Assembly (NCBI GenBank): GCA_002633025.1
Contig: NMRB01000180.1
Location: forward strand, 364,378 to 428,377
Source: Notospermus geniculatus
Taxonomy: Eukaryota > Nemertea > Pilidiophora > Heteronemertea > Lineidae
Reading direction: 5' to 3'
Length of the DNA: 64,000 nucleotides
The notes beneath the pieces were generated by a model. That model was not told the DNA's origin, did not search any database, and worked only from the letters and a program-made list of their open reading frames with translations. Numbering within the stretch: position 1 is the first letter of the stretch; every line of letters starts with the position of its first letter. Below are positions 31,624 through 42,104 of the stretch, piece by piece. The position numbers were made by a program, and so were the translations under genes.

Positions 31624-32709
31624 ATGGCTACTGATGTCAGCTTTTCTTATACTACTTCTCAACCAGAACGAGCAACATTGTTGGAGATAATTAGCTTGGT
31701 GATAACGTTCTTCAACAGGTATGTCATGGGAGTGGTCATCGGTCTTGGCGTTGGTGGGAACATTCTCTCCATCGTTATCTTCTGGAGATGCAGGAGGAAG
31801 GACCAGGTGACAGTGACATATTTAGGCCCGCTTGCTGTGGCAGATTTGGGGACATTAATTTTCGGCGCGTACTCATGGATTATGAGTGGAGTACTGGAGA
31901 AAAGTACTGGAAACTTCTTCATAGAACCACCGCTTTCCTTTTGGCCACATTTCATCTGTAAGGTGTTGAGATATCAAAACAGAGTTAGTTCGTGTATTTC
32001 GTCATACTTAATCGTGATGTTTTCCTTCGAGAGATGCATCGGGGTGTGGTTCCCGATAAAAATCCACATTATAATGACGACAAGGATACGCCGAATCGCA
32101 CTTGGTGTGATGATGACTATAGTCTTGATTATCAACGTCCCAATATTGGTATATTTTCAAGTGTACTTCTGGGGTGGCACAGAAAATCTTGGTTGTTTCT
32201 TTCACGTGCCTGAATTCACAAACATCGAGAGATATTTACTGATCGAAATCACTGACAAAATTGTTCCCTACATGTTGCCAGGCTTGTTGATAATTGTGTT
32301 CAATGTCATGATCATATCTGGGGTAGCACGAGCTCGGAAAGAAGCGTCTTCCCAAGCTGGGGTAAAGAAATCCGAAACCAATACGTTAACCAGTCTTTTT
32401 TTGGTAAGCTTGCTTTTTCTGGCAACGACTCTCCCTTACGTCATAGCATGGGGAATATGTAACTACTTCAACTACGTCGCAGAGGGTGGGGGATTCGTCG
32501 GGTGGTCTGCAGAAGAAATACAGACATTGTTAATGTTTGCTCTGTTCACTACATCAATTTCAATGGTCAATCATTGTGTTAATTTCCTAATTTACGCCAG
32601 TTCATTGGAGATCTTTCAGAAGGAATTGAAGAACATAGTTACATGTGGCAGGCGGTCCAATAAGAAAAATAGATTTGGAAACATGAGTTTATCGCCAAAA
32701 GCACACTGA
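31624..32709 (+). CDS. Class A GPCR 10
   Basis: Intronless receptor of 361 residues, first ATG in frame. TM1 has GNILSIVIFWR, TM2 AVADLGTL, TM3 ends SFERCIGVWFP, loop 2 is LGCFFHVPEF, TM6 LATTLPYVIAW, loop 3 AEGGGFVGWS and TM7 NHCVNFLIY. The tail holds a basic run (GRRSNKKNRF). It differs from receptor 11 at 20 residues; one notable change is Gly for Cys in TM5 (LPGLLI against LPCLLI, Cys in most others). The middle third is nearly the same as receptor 6, while both ends match receptor 8 and the orphan 3' fragments. Function: surface receptor, ligand unknown. Confidence 0.92.
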   Translation: MATDVSFSYTTSQPERATLLEIISLVITFFNRYVMGVVIGLGVGGNILSIVIFWRCRRKDQVTVTYLGPLAVADLGTLIFGAYSWIMSGVLEKSTGNFFIEPPLSFWPHFICKVLRYQNRVSSCISSYLIVMFSFERCIGVWFPIKIHIIMTTRIRRIALGVMMTIVLIINVPILVYFQVYFWGGTENLGCFFHVPEFTNIERYLLIEITDKIVPYMLPGLLIIVFNVMIISGVARARKEASSQAGVKKSETNTLTSLFLVSLLFLATTLPYVIAWGICNYFNYVAEGGGFVGWSAEEIQTLLMFALFTTSISMVNHCVNFLIYASSLEIFQKELKNIVTCGRRSNKKNRFGNMSLSPKAH

Positions 32710-32930
32710 ATGTCTTGTCTGAGCAAGAGTTGACAAAATGGTGTGATGATGGAACTTGGCTAGCGGCTGTGGCACCAAGATGAACTTTGATTCCTGACTC
32801 CCCACCCTTTGACCAGCGCCCTCCTCTGAGTATTATGTTGCATTCATTCCGGCGGGACGGCGAATATTGTACCCTGCCACTGCCACCTTCCATTTGTAAC
32901 GTGTTCGTTATTCGTTATACTATAGTGTCG

Positions 32931-33023
32931 ACTATAGTGTATACACTGGTAGAGTAAGCCCCAGGGTCCCCAAAAACCTCCCTCCTCCCCCTACAAGTAC
33001 AGACAGACGTATGAGACGCCTGT
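32931..33023. mobile_element. Single remaining arm of a palindromic element
   Basis: Matches the right arm of the complete element at 43930-44123 (TACACTGGTAGAGTAAGCC, then CCAAAAACCTCCCTCC, ending GACGCCTGT), followed by the same GATGGAAACC. The left arm and the block before it are deleted in this unit. Confidence 0.7.
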
Positions 33024-33325
33024 GATGGAAACCGTTTGGGAATGTCACTGAATGTGTACGGTACTGATTAAGGGGCATGTACAATGTATAGAGGCCACTG
33101 AGTGAAGTACCACAAGTAAGACCCATCCAAAAAGTTCAATATCCGTGAGGTTGACAGCCAGAAGGGCATGGCCATCAGTGTCTATACATGCATGGCTCAC
33201 TGTACACTGCACACACACACTAATTACACAAGCCCCATTGTCTTTACAGCTTTACGAGACATTACATCACCTGAGCTTCGGGGCAATCAAACTCCAAGCC
33301 ACCACCCTTTCCGACTAATCATATC

Positions 33326-33400
33326 AGCTATATTCATTCTGTTGCGTTTTACGTTACTTGATAATCAAGTAACGTAAAACGCAAAAGAATGAATATAGCT
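33326..33400. repeat. Near-perfect 36-bp-arm hairpin, copy 1 only
   Basis: AGCTATATTCATTCT..GCGTTTTACGTTACTTGA is followed, after TAA, by the inverted copy. In the other unit (44410-44445) only the right arm exists, joined to CCGACTAAT. No gene is visible between 32710 and 35808. Confidence 0.75.
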
Positions 33401-35089
33401 GGAGACAACGACCCACGAAAATATTGACTTTATCGCGGATCGTCCGGAATCATTGGTGAAACTTGCAGTAACTTCCAATTTCACAACATATGGGAACTGC
33501 CATATTGAGTTGCTGGAACTACATGTATAGCCTACATAACGTAGACAAACGCTACATCTGAGTATACACTGCTCGATGGATTGTATACGATCATTAAAGG
33601 AATTCATGATAGTATTGATGACCATTAACCTATATATTCCTTGGTGTCATTTTGCGTAGACGTCGCTAAGATCAGCTTCAATCATCCGTCGCCAACATCG
33701 ATAGGGCCACACCTATGATGATTGAACGGTAGTGTCAAAGTCTGTGTAGGTTGAACAGGAAGATTATTACTGTTCGTTGCTTTTCGTATGTAACCTGTTA
33801 TTGGACCCTGCGTCTAACTTTGTGATTTGCTGAAGCGTCTGTTCATCATTTTAGTGTTGCTTGTATTAACTATTGAGTATCGACGAAAGCTTCAGGTGTC
33901 AAGTTTTCACCGATTCCAATGCATGTATTGGAAAAACGTTTTGACAGATTCCTGTGATGGCAACGGATCTGTATTTTTTATATTCTTAATTGGCACCTGC
34001 GCAAACAGCCACCTGATTCAGACTGGTTCTTAATCATCAAGTCGCCAGACAGTATGTATCGTAGCTTCTAATCAAGGCAAGAACGTCCTGACGTAGGACT
34101 CAGTTGCTAAGCATTCTTTGTTCCTGATCGTTCAGGCATAGCAATGACATGCTGGTCATCAACGAAAGACTGAATTGTTGTGTTAAATTAGTTCCACCAA
34201 GTTGAAGATAAGAAGAAAGGAACGGTGTGGCTTTGTACACAATTATTTGTTGTGGCGTTACCATTGGAAACCATGCAGCGTAATCTTTGATCTCAGACTG
34301 GTCGATAATGTGGAGTTTCAGCAGAAAAATTAGCTGTTTGATCATCATATAAAGGTTCGGCAATATCAGAAATATAAATATATTGGAGCATATACATGTA
34401 CACCAAAATCGCAGTTGTAAGGTCACAGAGACCTGGCTTTTGCCACTGGGATCTAGCTACTCAGCGTCAATGTCAGAATTTCGATTCGAAGATATCAACA
34501 GCCTGCTGTGTGGTCAGCAATGTTGACCATCACAACAGAAGCCTGACCCAGGTAATGCCACATCTCTCCACAGGAGGCTGTACCTTATTACTCATAGACA
34601 TGAACGTTGAGTCTCAACAACAGTCATTTAGTATCGAAAATAGGGTTAGGACCCCTTTCCGTTCGCCCCAGCATCCCTAAATATACTTCGGCTGTTGAAC
34701 ATTTGCATTTTCGACGGAAAAATGCTGCTTTTTGGTAAGAGAGATACGTACACCCATAGAATGACTCTGAATGGCGCATCCCCCGTCCCTAATTTGGACA
34801 AGGGCCGGGGCATTTCTAATTAACTTATTTGTTGTAGGAACAGCTCACCGACACCGGAGATAATCGATACCAAGCAATTAAAGCCAATCAGTTCGCAACG
34901 GCATCATTAATACTTAATGATTGAAGGTAACAATATTCCCAATTGATCCATTGACAGAGCAACGCACGTTCTAATTCATAAACCACCATAAGTAGCATTT
35001 GTATCATTTCCGCCTTTTTGAAGTTGCTACTAACTGTAAAGAGACATCGCAGGCTGAGTTCAAATACCTTACATGCGGGTGTAACATCT

Positions 35090-37440
35090 GCCAGTATCTT
35101 CGTATGTCAGTGTTTAAATGCTGACATACGAATCTACTGGCAGAATACTGGCAAAAAAGGGAACTCCCTATTGTATTTTTTGGGAAACGCTGGCAGATAG
35201 ATCTATACACGTTTCCCTGTGTGTCCCCTACTGTAAAGCCGCAGCTTATTCCTTTTATCAGGGAACAGTAGGGCAGTGTTTTCCGCAGGATTTCTTAAGT
35301 TAGGGTGGTACCCTTGAAATTCCAGGTTTTCCCATTACTTTGCAAATTAAGATAGGGTGGTCACCAATTTATGGTGGGGGGGGGGTGTAATAGAAAACCA
35401 TTACAAAATTGGACTGCAAGGTAGGGTGGTTACTTCTAAGGTAGGGTGGTAACATGCCAAGGTAGGGTGGGCCACCCTTACAAAAAGCCATGCGGAGAAC
35501 ACTGGTAGGGGGCACTCACTGCATGATGGGGAACATTCAAAAACGTAACACCGATACTTCCCCACTATCTTTAATAAGGGGTAACAATATTGTACATTTA
35601 CTGACACAGAGCTTCTCCTACAATAATTGAGATCTACTTGGAGGGAAAGGATTTCTGAAAACTATTCTTAGAAAAATGAAAAACCTGAAATGCATATCCA
35701 AAAGCTATTTTCTTTCACGATACGCTGTCAAAGAAAGTAAAAGCAACGCCACGACGGAAACATCTGAGCTCAAACTGTCAGCAATACAATCAAAGGAAAG
35801 TTACTTACCTCGGGACCAACGTCAGCAGCCGTCACACTTGACACGAATTCGCGCAAGAAATTATCCAATTCGGATCCTTCAATGTATCCGTTTCCTGGTG
35901 AAAAAAAGGAAATGAAAGGAGTCAGTTATAATGCAGTTGAGGAAATGTAATTGGAACGTGTCGCTCAAGGTAATGAGTGAAAGCTTTCAAATTTGATCGG
36001 TTGGTGGAGAAGCGACCGTGTGTTGAGATTTTTGTTGGTGAATCTTTGGTCGATTCGCTGACGTGTCTTTGTCTATACCTTGACACGAATCGACAGGTTA
36101 GATTTGGGGGTGCCATCTTTGGAATAACCGCTGTTATAGATCGTCATGGACCAAGACCTTAATGAAGGGTTGGTATTCTGTGAATTAAATTCCCCCTCAT
36201 CTGTCATTCTGACTTGATTGATGTCCACCATTTTCTCAAATGACTTGGAGAGACATGATCCTCTACTAACCAATCACTTTCACTAATTCCAAATCTAATT
36301 CATCTTACTTTGTTAATAACAGCGAAGTGGTTTGTCGTCAGAGTGGTTTAGCCGATCGTTTGTGCGCATCCTGTCGTACCGTTTGTGGATGTTTAGATGG
36401 GCTGAGGGCCGGTGTAACGTTTTTGAATGTTCCCCATCTGTGAGTATTCCCCTCGTTGTCCGACGGAACAGGCTGCGACTTGACAACAGGGGACACACAG
36501 AAACGTGCCGATCTGTCTGTCAGCGTTTCCCAAACAATAAGGGGAAACACTGACATACGGAAACGTACAGGTGTGACAGGAATCCAAGTCCACCTGGAAT
36601 TAAAATCCGGTCTTATTGTTCAGCGAGGGGTTAGAATATATGGCTATAGAGAGGCCATGACCGTTCGAAAATAACCTTACAATAGCGGGCTATTGTTTTG
36701 ATCTGCATTCCTGGGACGCTGATTCCTGTCACACCTGCTGTTCAAACGGCGTAAACGAATGAACAACGAGTTTGATAAAAGCGTTCTGTGTACGGGCCGC
36801 ACCCATGAATATTGCTGATAAAAAAAGGCCTTTTAATTTTTGATACTTTGCTAAATCGCAGCTACAAATCACTTCGGGATTTCCTAAATTGCTTTTATCG
36901 TGAATAATATTGTAAATTTCACGCAATCAGCCTATTATTCCTTTAATAAGCATAATTCACTTGTATACTCATAATGCAATGCCTCGGAAATAGAGCCAAT
37001 ATAGATCGATCCCTGGTCTTTGAAACATCTATATCAGAATGTGAATAACTGTCATATCGCCTTAGGCTGAACAAACCAAGATGTTCAATGTGCAATGCAC
37101 GTGTGTGGTAAGTGCAGAGTGCTGTTTGACGTATCAATTAAGCAACAATACAATGATATTTTGATGCATATCGATAGGTGAAACAAGAGCCAAGGTCGAG
37201 CATTGATAAATTTTTGCTGCGTGAAGTATTCGCAACCTTGAACTGGACTCGTAGGTTTTGGACAGGGGACTGTTGGTGAGGAACTGCCAGCGTTTTTGTC
37301 AGTGTTTACGCTGATATTTTAGGAATGGACACGTTTCTATCTGTGTGTTCCTATTGTCAAGTTGTAGTTTATTCCATCAGACGAGTGGATCTCTCACAGA
37401 TGAGCAACATTCAGAAATGTTACCGATGATAAGACTGTCC
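35090..37440. repeat. Dispersed fold-back repeat family (three partial copies)
   Basis: Related pieces occur at 35172-35570, inverted at 36400-36560 and again at 37300-37440. Shared words are ACACGTTTC, TGTGTGTCCCC, GGGGAACATTCAAAAACG and GTAACACCGAT. A hairpin (GCCAGTATCTTCGTATGTC and inverse) sits at 35090-35150. Similar words (GGGGAACATTGGCAGATG) also occur at 4660 and 10456. The internal structure is unresolved; duplicates exist in the second unit. Confidence 0.5.
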
Positions 37441-39859
37441 CGACGAAGGACGATGGAAGAGATGCGTATAGGCCTAACTGGAGAGTTGTACGCCTAGACC
37501 TACCCATCATCATCAATCTGCTGTAGGCCTACGCTCTCCAGGGAGTTGAGAAGGTCTTCGAATGAAACGGGTAATAATGTAAAGTGCATTAAGGGGGGAG
37601 GAAGCTTTCAGCCTGGAAGGCACTATAGCCCCACGCACATGTATATACTGTATATAAGAACTCAACATTATCATTAATTCCAGTATCATGTTAGAAAACT
37701 GTTAGGCTAAATGGTGTGCTTATCAAAGCATGGGCGTGGTCATATTTGTACAGGCATGTTTGTTCGTATGTCTCGCATTTTCTAGGCCAACATCACGTTG
37801 AAATCAGTGCTTAACTGAAAAATGTTCACCTGTGTGCTCGGCCACTGTAGTACATTTTGATGGAAATATGCACATTGTCACCATCTGTGTTTGTGCTTGG
37901 GCCTTGGAAATCAATAACGATATTGTATGAAATCTAGATTTCGTTGTCTGGGATACCTGTCTATAGGCCAGTGCAAAATGTAGGCCTATAACAAGAGATT
38001 GATTGATGCATATATTCTATGGAAAGAGTCGCCAATGCTTAACCATATAGATCAGGATTTATGGTCGTAAATGACGCTACATTTAGAAGAACAGCTGCTT
38101 TCCGTGAATCACACTTCAGCAACATTTTTTTTACAGAAGGCTGTTGTTCGTAATCCGGTTTTAACCAGTAGAATGTTTCATGCAGTCAGTTCATACTTCC
38201 TTGTTGACCAGGGTGGATCAGAGGAGAAAGTCCCAAGAATGAAAGTCAGTTCATACTTCCTTGTTGACCAGGGTGGACCAGAGGAGAAAGTCCCAAGAAT
38301 GAAAGTCAGTTCATACTTCCTTGTTGACCAGGGTGGACCAGAGGAGAAAGTCCCAAGAATGGAAGTCCTCAATACAAAAGCCATGCACTGTCAACGGTTA
38401 TGGTCACACCTGGTTACCGACGTAATCCTTCACAGTGGGACTTTTTCCTCGTTCACATGACCATACACGGAACGGACGGAAAAGCCTTTGTTTCGAACCA
38501 GCGTTGTGAGAATTAAGAAAGCAGTTGTCGCTCTGCATAGTGTCATCAGTTACGGTTCATAGGAGATGATGTCCTTCATGGATGAACAAACTTGTCGTAA
38601 TGCCCGATTGATGTAGGCCTAAATGACGTCATCCCCGCAACTTGTCGTTCATGTCTTCCTGAGGAACGATAACGCCAAGGAAATTGTCTGCCTGACCGTC
38701 TTGAACGGAAAGCAGTTGAGAGAACCTTTTTTGTGTGTGCAGAAGAAGACCCGACAAATGCGTGTACCGTTGATGTCGAATTATGACGGGTCTTAGTAAA
38801 AAATGGGTGTCATCCTCATACAATGAACATAACAAATCAGGCTGCGGCCCAACAGCGATTTCAGAGAAGGTGTCACACCGCAATAAAAACTGAAAATCGG
38901 CGATGGGCATTATTAAGTAACCCTGATTTTCGGTGTTCATGGTGAAATGTTGCACCTGCACTTGTTTTACTCTTGTGTGCGACAGGTCAAATATTTTTCC
39001 TCCACAAAATGTGAGCATATTCAAACTCAATACCAGAAAAAAATACATTTCAAACTCCATCGATTATTCACATTCAAACAAACAATTCAGCATCAGGTCA
39101 GCATTTAGGATCAATTAACCGTGGTGACATGTGGCTAGCGGAATCATTGGGCCTAAAGAAGATATCTTAAAGTATACCATTCTCTTCCATGATTTACATG
39201 GACACTACCGATATACACTGTCCATCTGTTACCGGTGATTTTATAGGCCTACAGGATAAAAGACAAGTACTGTAGGCCTATTCATACCGTGCCTGCAGGA
39301 CATCATGGCTTTTTGTCGGTAATAGGACAATTCTATCATCAACAACATTGTTACAAACTTACATTCTTTCCCGATACTTGAACAACACATGTATCTTGTA
39401 CATTTACATACATTTCGAAATATTTGTATTTGTATATCGTAACGAATAAATAGTAGGCCTACAAAATCAAGCTAAAACAACAAGGAAAAACGGAAAAAAG
39501 GATAATTTCGGAAAATCATCAACAACTTCAGCATTTCGGTGACTTCGATAATATTTCACATGTACCTCAAGACCAGCAATGTACGTTTCATTTTTCGACC
39601 TAAAGGTACTTGGAAAAGCTTGAGGCTTAATAGGCCTACTCAGTCTATTTTTTTATTTTTGTTCATCCTTTAATTTCAATCGCCATTATTGTATTGGTGA
39701 CGACAATTACAGCGCCGTTTACTCACCATCGGTGTCATAGTGGTTCCACACTTCCTGGAATTGCTGGGCTGTGAATTTCTTTAGTTGCTTTGTATCCTTG
39801 TCACGAAATTGCCTTAGAAAATTCTCACATTTATCGGTTGTTTCGTCATTGCTAGCCAT
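35809..39859 (-). CDS. Calbindin/secretagogin-like EF-hand protein, 5' exons, copy 1
   Basis: Exon 1 is 39727-39859 (133 nt), starting ATG: MASNDETTDKCENFLRQF, then FTAQQFQEVWNHYDTDG. Exon 2 is 35809-35894 (86 nt): NGYIEGSELDNFLREF to ADVGPE. Both have GT/AG borders, and the split falls in the first EF loop (D-T-D-G-N-G-Y-I-E-G-S-E), as expected of hexa-EF calcium buffers such as calbindin, calretinin and secretagogin (cytosolic Ca2+ binding). The 3.8-kb intron holds the invertible element and minisatellite. Exons 3 onward are not found downstream to 23.7 kb, so the gene is incomplete in view. Upstream of the ATG, - strand, are a TATATA word (39884-39893) and GCATGCGC (about 39995), possible promoter parts. 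Confidence 0.82.
36568..36738. mobile_element. Inverted-repeat-bounded segment, orientation 1
   Basis: CAGGTGTGACAGGAATC on the left and GATTCCTGTCACACCTG on the right bound about 135 bases containing CCGGTCTTATTGTTCAGCG and CCTTACAATAGCGGGC. In the second unit (47368-47664) the inner part is present as its reverse complement between the same ends. It lies in the first intron of the calbindin-like gene. Confidence 0.75.
38185..38364. repeat. Minisatellite, 60 bp x 3
   Basis: Unit GTCAGTTCATACTTCCTTGT followed by TGACCAGGGTGGACCAGAGG and AGAAAGTCCCAAGAATGAAA. Three near-identical units are here and four in the second tandem copy (49124-49363). Being a multiple of three, it is open on both strands (VSSYFLVDQGGPEEKVPR on +), but nothing supports coding. 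It lies in the calbindin-like intron, and its TTCATACTTCC word recalls the family F ends. Confidence 0.9.
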
Positions 39860-40442
39860 TTCACTAAAATACAGTCAAATACCTATATAAATATGCTTAG
39901 ATGCTACACTACTTGTAGATCCCTGGCAACCGACAATAAAACTGCCACGCTTTCACGACCGCATTGACAACTGCTGATTGCAGGGGAAGTATGACGCATG
40001 CGCAATATGTGATGTGCCCGGACGTTGTCAACAGGTGGGTCGGAGTTGCAGACTCTGATATCAGCAATATTGATTCTCTCGGCTGACGGCCTGCAATGGT
40101 CTAAGGAATTCTTTGCTTTAAAAGAGCAGTGCATCAGTTAAGGGCAAGCTGACTCAGTGCATCGTTTGTCACAGGATTAAGGGTCTTGGTCTCTCCAGAG
40201 TCCTATTCAATGGTGCGGCTTAATCCGTAAATGTGTTGTTGGGGGACATCACGTATCGGGGGACATTAGATTCTATTACACCGGTGACCGAAGATCCTTC
40301 ACGCCGTGGCGGCGATCGGTAGCTGGTTACACGTGCTAAACACTAGACTCGATGGAGGTTCATTAGTCTCCCAATGATTGACCCAATGAGGTCAATGAGT
40401 GGAAAGGTTCTTGGAAGTTACCACTTCGACGTACATGTATAT

Positions 40443-40680
40443 GGACCGATTTAATAGACGTTTGCTAAGCTAACCATTGGTTCCACCAAAAAGAGACAGG
40501 CGTGCGAAAAATGTACAACTAAATTTTTCACCAAAAAGGCCCGTTTCTAAGCTCTGTATAGCGCTTACTATTCATCCAAACAGGGCTTTTTGGTGAAAAT
40601 TTAGTTGTACACTTTTCGCATGCCTATCTATTTTTGGTGGAACCAATGGTCAGCTTAGCAAACGTCTATTAAATCGGTCC
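40443..40680. mobile_element. Fold-back element, 238 bp (copy 1)
   Basis: Arms run GGACCGATTTAATAGACGTT to the inverse AACGTCTATTAAATCGGTCC, pairing over roughly 100 bases each through CCATTGGTTCCACCAAAAA and ACAACTAAATTTT. The counterpart is at 51499-51737. Upstream (39860-40442) there is no gene beyond the calbindin-like promoter region. Confidence 0.75.
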
Positions 40681-40734
40681 TAAGTGTCTCCTTTTTACCA
40701 TTGACGAACAGCACTGTACTTTGTGTTGCCTCAT

Positions 40735-40988
40735 GCCTAATTCATACTTCCAAGCCGACCAGTATACAGAACAGAAAATGCTTTCGTTCACACGACTCTG
40801 TATGACAAGAAAGAATGTCCCTAGGAAAAAATATCTCAAGAACAAAAGATCCTATTGTTATATTCTAATCTCTAACGACTGGTTTCTATAACCATGCACC
40901 TTAATCCGTCATTCAACAATACGCCTGTTGCGTCTGTAACAAAGCTTTTTCCGTTGCATAATCGGTGAGGAAGTATGAATTGGGACTC
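40735..40988. mobile_element. Fold-back element, family F (copy 1)
   Basis: GCCTAATTCATACTTCC at the left and GGAAGTATGAATTGGGAC, preceded by GTGA, at the right, with AGAAAATGCTTTCG and AAGCTTTTTCCG inside as a weaker inner pair. It has the same ends as the element at 30168. A duplicate is present at about 51790-52044. Confidence 0.55.
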
Positions 40989-41275
40989 ACCACGCTCTTT
41001 TGAACAAAGCTTTTTTCGAGTGCGTTGGTGGTCGCTGTGTGGTCTCATGTGTGCGTGGACGGTATTGGCATGGTAAATGTGTTCGTAGTCGGCCGCCTTG
41101 CCCATCTTCTCGGCGTATTCATTAAAACTTGGCTAATCAGGAATCAATCGAGTCGAACTGCCACCGATTGTTGAACGCTAGTACTACGACTTCAACTATC
41201 AAACTGGATTTCGAGGAAGAGGTCGCCACCGCATCAGCAACACCAGCCGTAAGCAATTTGCAGAATACAATACAG

Positions 41276-41390
41276 AATTTTCGCAAAGCCCTCGAAACGC
41301 CAACGCGAACGTCTGTCCTTTTGTTCGGTGCTCTCTTCGTGGCATCGAACAATGCGTTTGGCGTATCTTTCGTTGCCACATATTTTCCCT
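41276..41390. mobile_element. Family B MITE with lost right arm (copy 1)
   Basis: Left arm TTTTCGCAAAGCCCTCGAAA and core CTCTTCGTGGCATCGAACAA are intact, but the right arm stops at GTTTGGCGTATC and runs into unrelated DNA. The second unit shows the same loss (52335-52440), so the damage predates the duplication. Confidence 0.6.
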
Positions 41391-41589
41391 TCTCAGGGTG
41401 GTCGACTCTGCCGTGCCCATCATGATGGGTGCGATATAGAACGTTAGAGCCTGGATGCAGGCACCGGCTATCAAATGTCGGTTTCATTGTTGCAAATAGT
41501 ATCGTGCCTTGTTCACGTATCAAAATTACCATCAAGATGTGAATTTGGACAACAACGCCTTGTAAATGTACATGCACATGATATACGTG

Positions 41590-41826
41590 TACTTCAACTA
41601 CGTCGCAGAGGGTGGGGGATTCGTCGGGTGGTCTCCAGAAGAAATACAGACATTGTTAATGTTTGCTCTGTTCACTACATCAGTTTCAATGGTCAAACAT
41701 TGTGTTAATTTCCTAATTTACGCCAGTTCATTGGAGATCTTTCAGAAGGAATTGAAGAACATAGTTAGCAGTAAGAATAATAAGAATAACAGATTAGGCA
41801 ACATGAGTTTATCCAAGATGAATTGA
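41590..41826 (+). pseudogene. Orphan GPCR 3' end (copy 2)
   Basis: Same relic as at 31124: loop 3, TM7 and tail only. It differs from copy 1 in a few codons (TSVSMVKHC against TSVPMVNHC, FLIYASS against FLIYTSS). It directly precedes the upstream region of receptor 11. Confidence 0.85.
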
Positions 41827-42104
41827 TACTAGTGGGGAAGTATACTTTGATGTGTGTTCCTTGCATCGATAACATAAGGAAAGTCGTACATAAATTGAGT
41901 AATGAACTTTAAAATAGATCTTAAAGAAGTTTTTAAAACTTTATTTAAAAATAGAGCTACACGAAAAGCTCAAGTGCTCTGACGAAGTCAGTCATAATAA
42001 CTGAAGCAGACACTGCTGGGTATTGATGGTGTCGTCGATATCCGATATATCATGCCACATCTTATTTCTTTCAAATCGGCAGAGCAGTTGAAGACTCTTA
42101 AGAG

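Larger units (their letters stand above)
30983..41448. repeat. Tandem unit, copy 1 (10.5 kb)
   Basis: Starts GCCTGGATGCATGCACCGGC and is matched from 41449 by GCCTGGATGCAGGCACCGGC. Both copies contain, in order: an orphan receptor 3' end, a full receptor gene, a palindrome-rich flank, two exons of a calbindin-like gene on the - strand, a minisatellite and fold-back elements. Alignment by eye shows scattered substitutions and many small indels. The second copy ends at about 52508, where the left-hand match AACGTTAG is followed by unrelated DNA. The N-free junction at 41448/41449 is the only internal boundary. Confidence 0.85.

Noticed and set aside
38071-38460. Open frame of 129 codons with a 20-residue repeat
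   Set aside because: It is created by the 60-bp minisatellite, whose length keeps any frame open. Both strands are open, there is no splice or family support, and it lies inside the calbindin-like intron.
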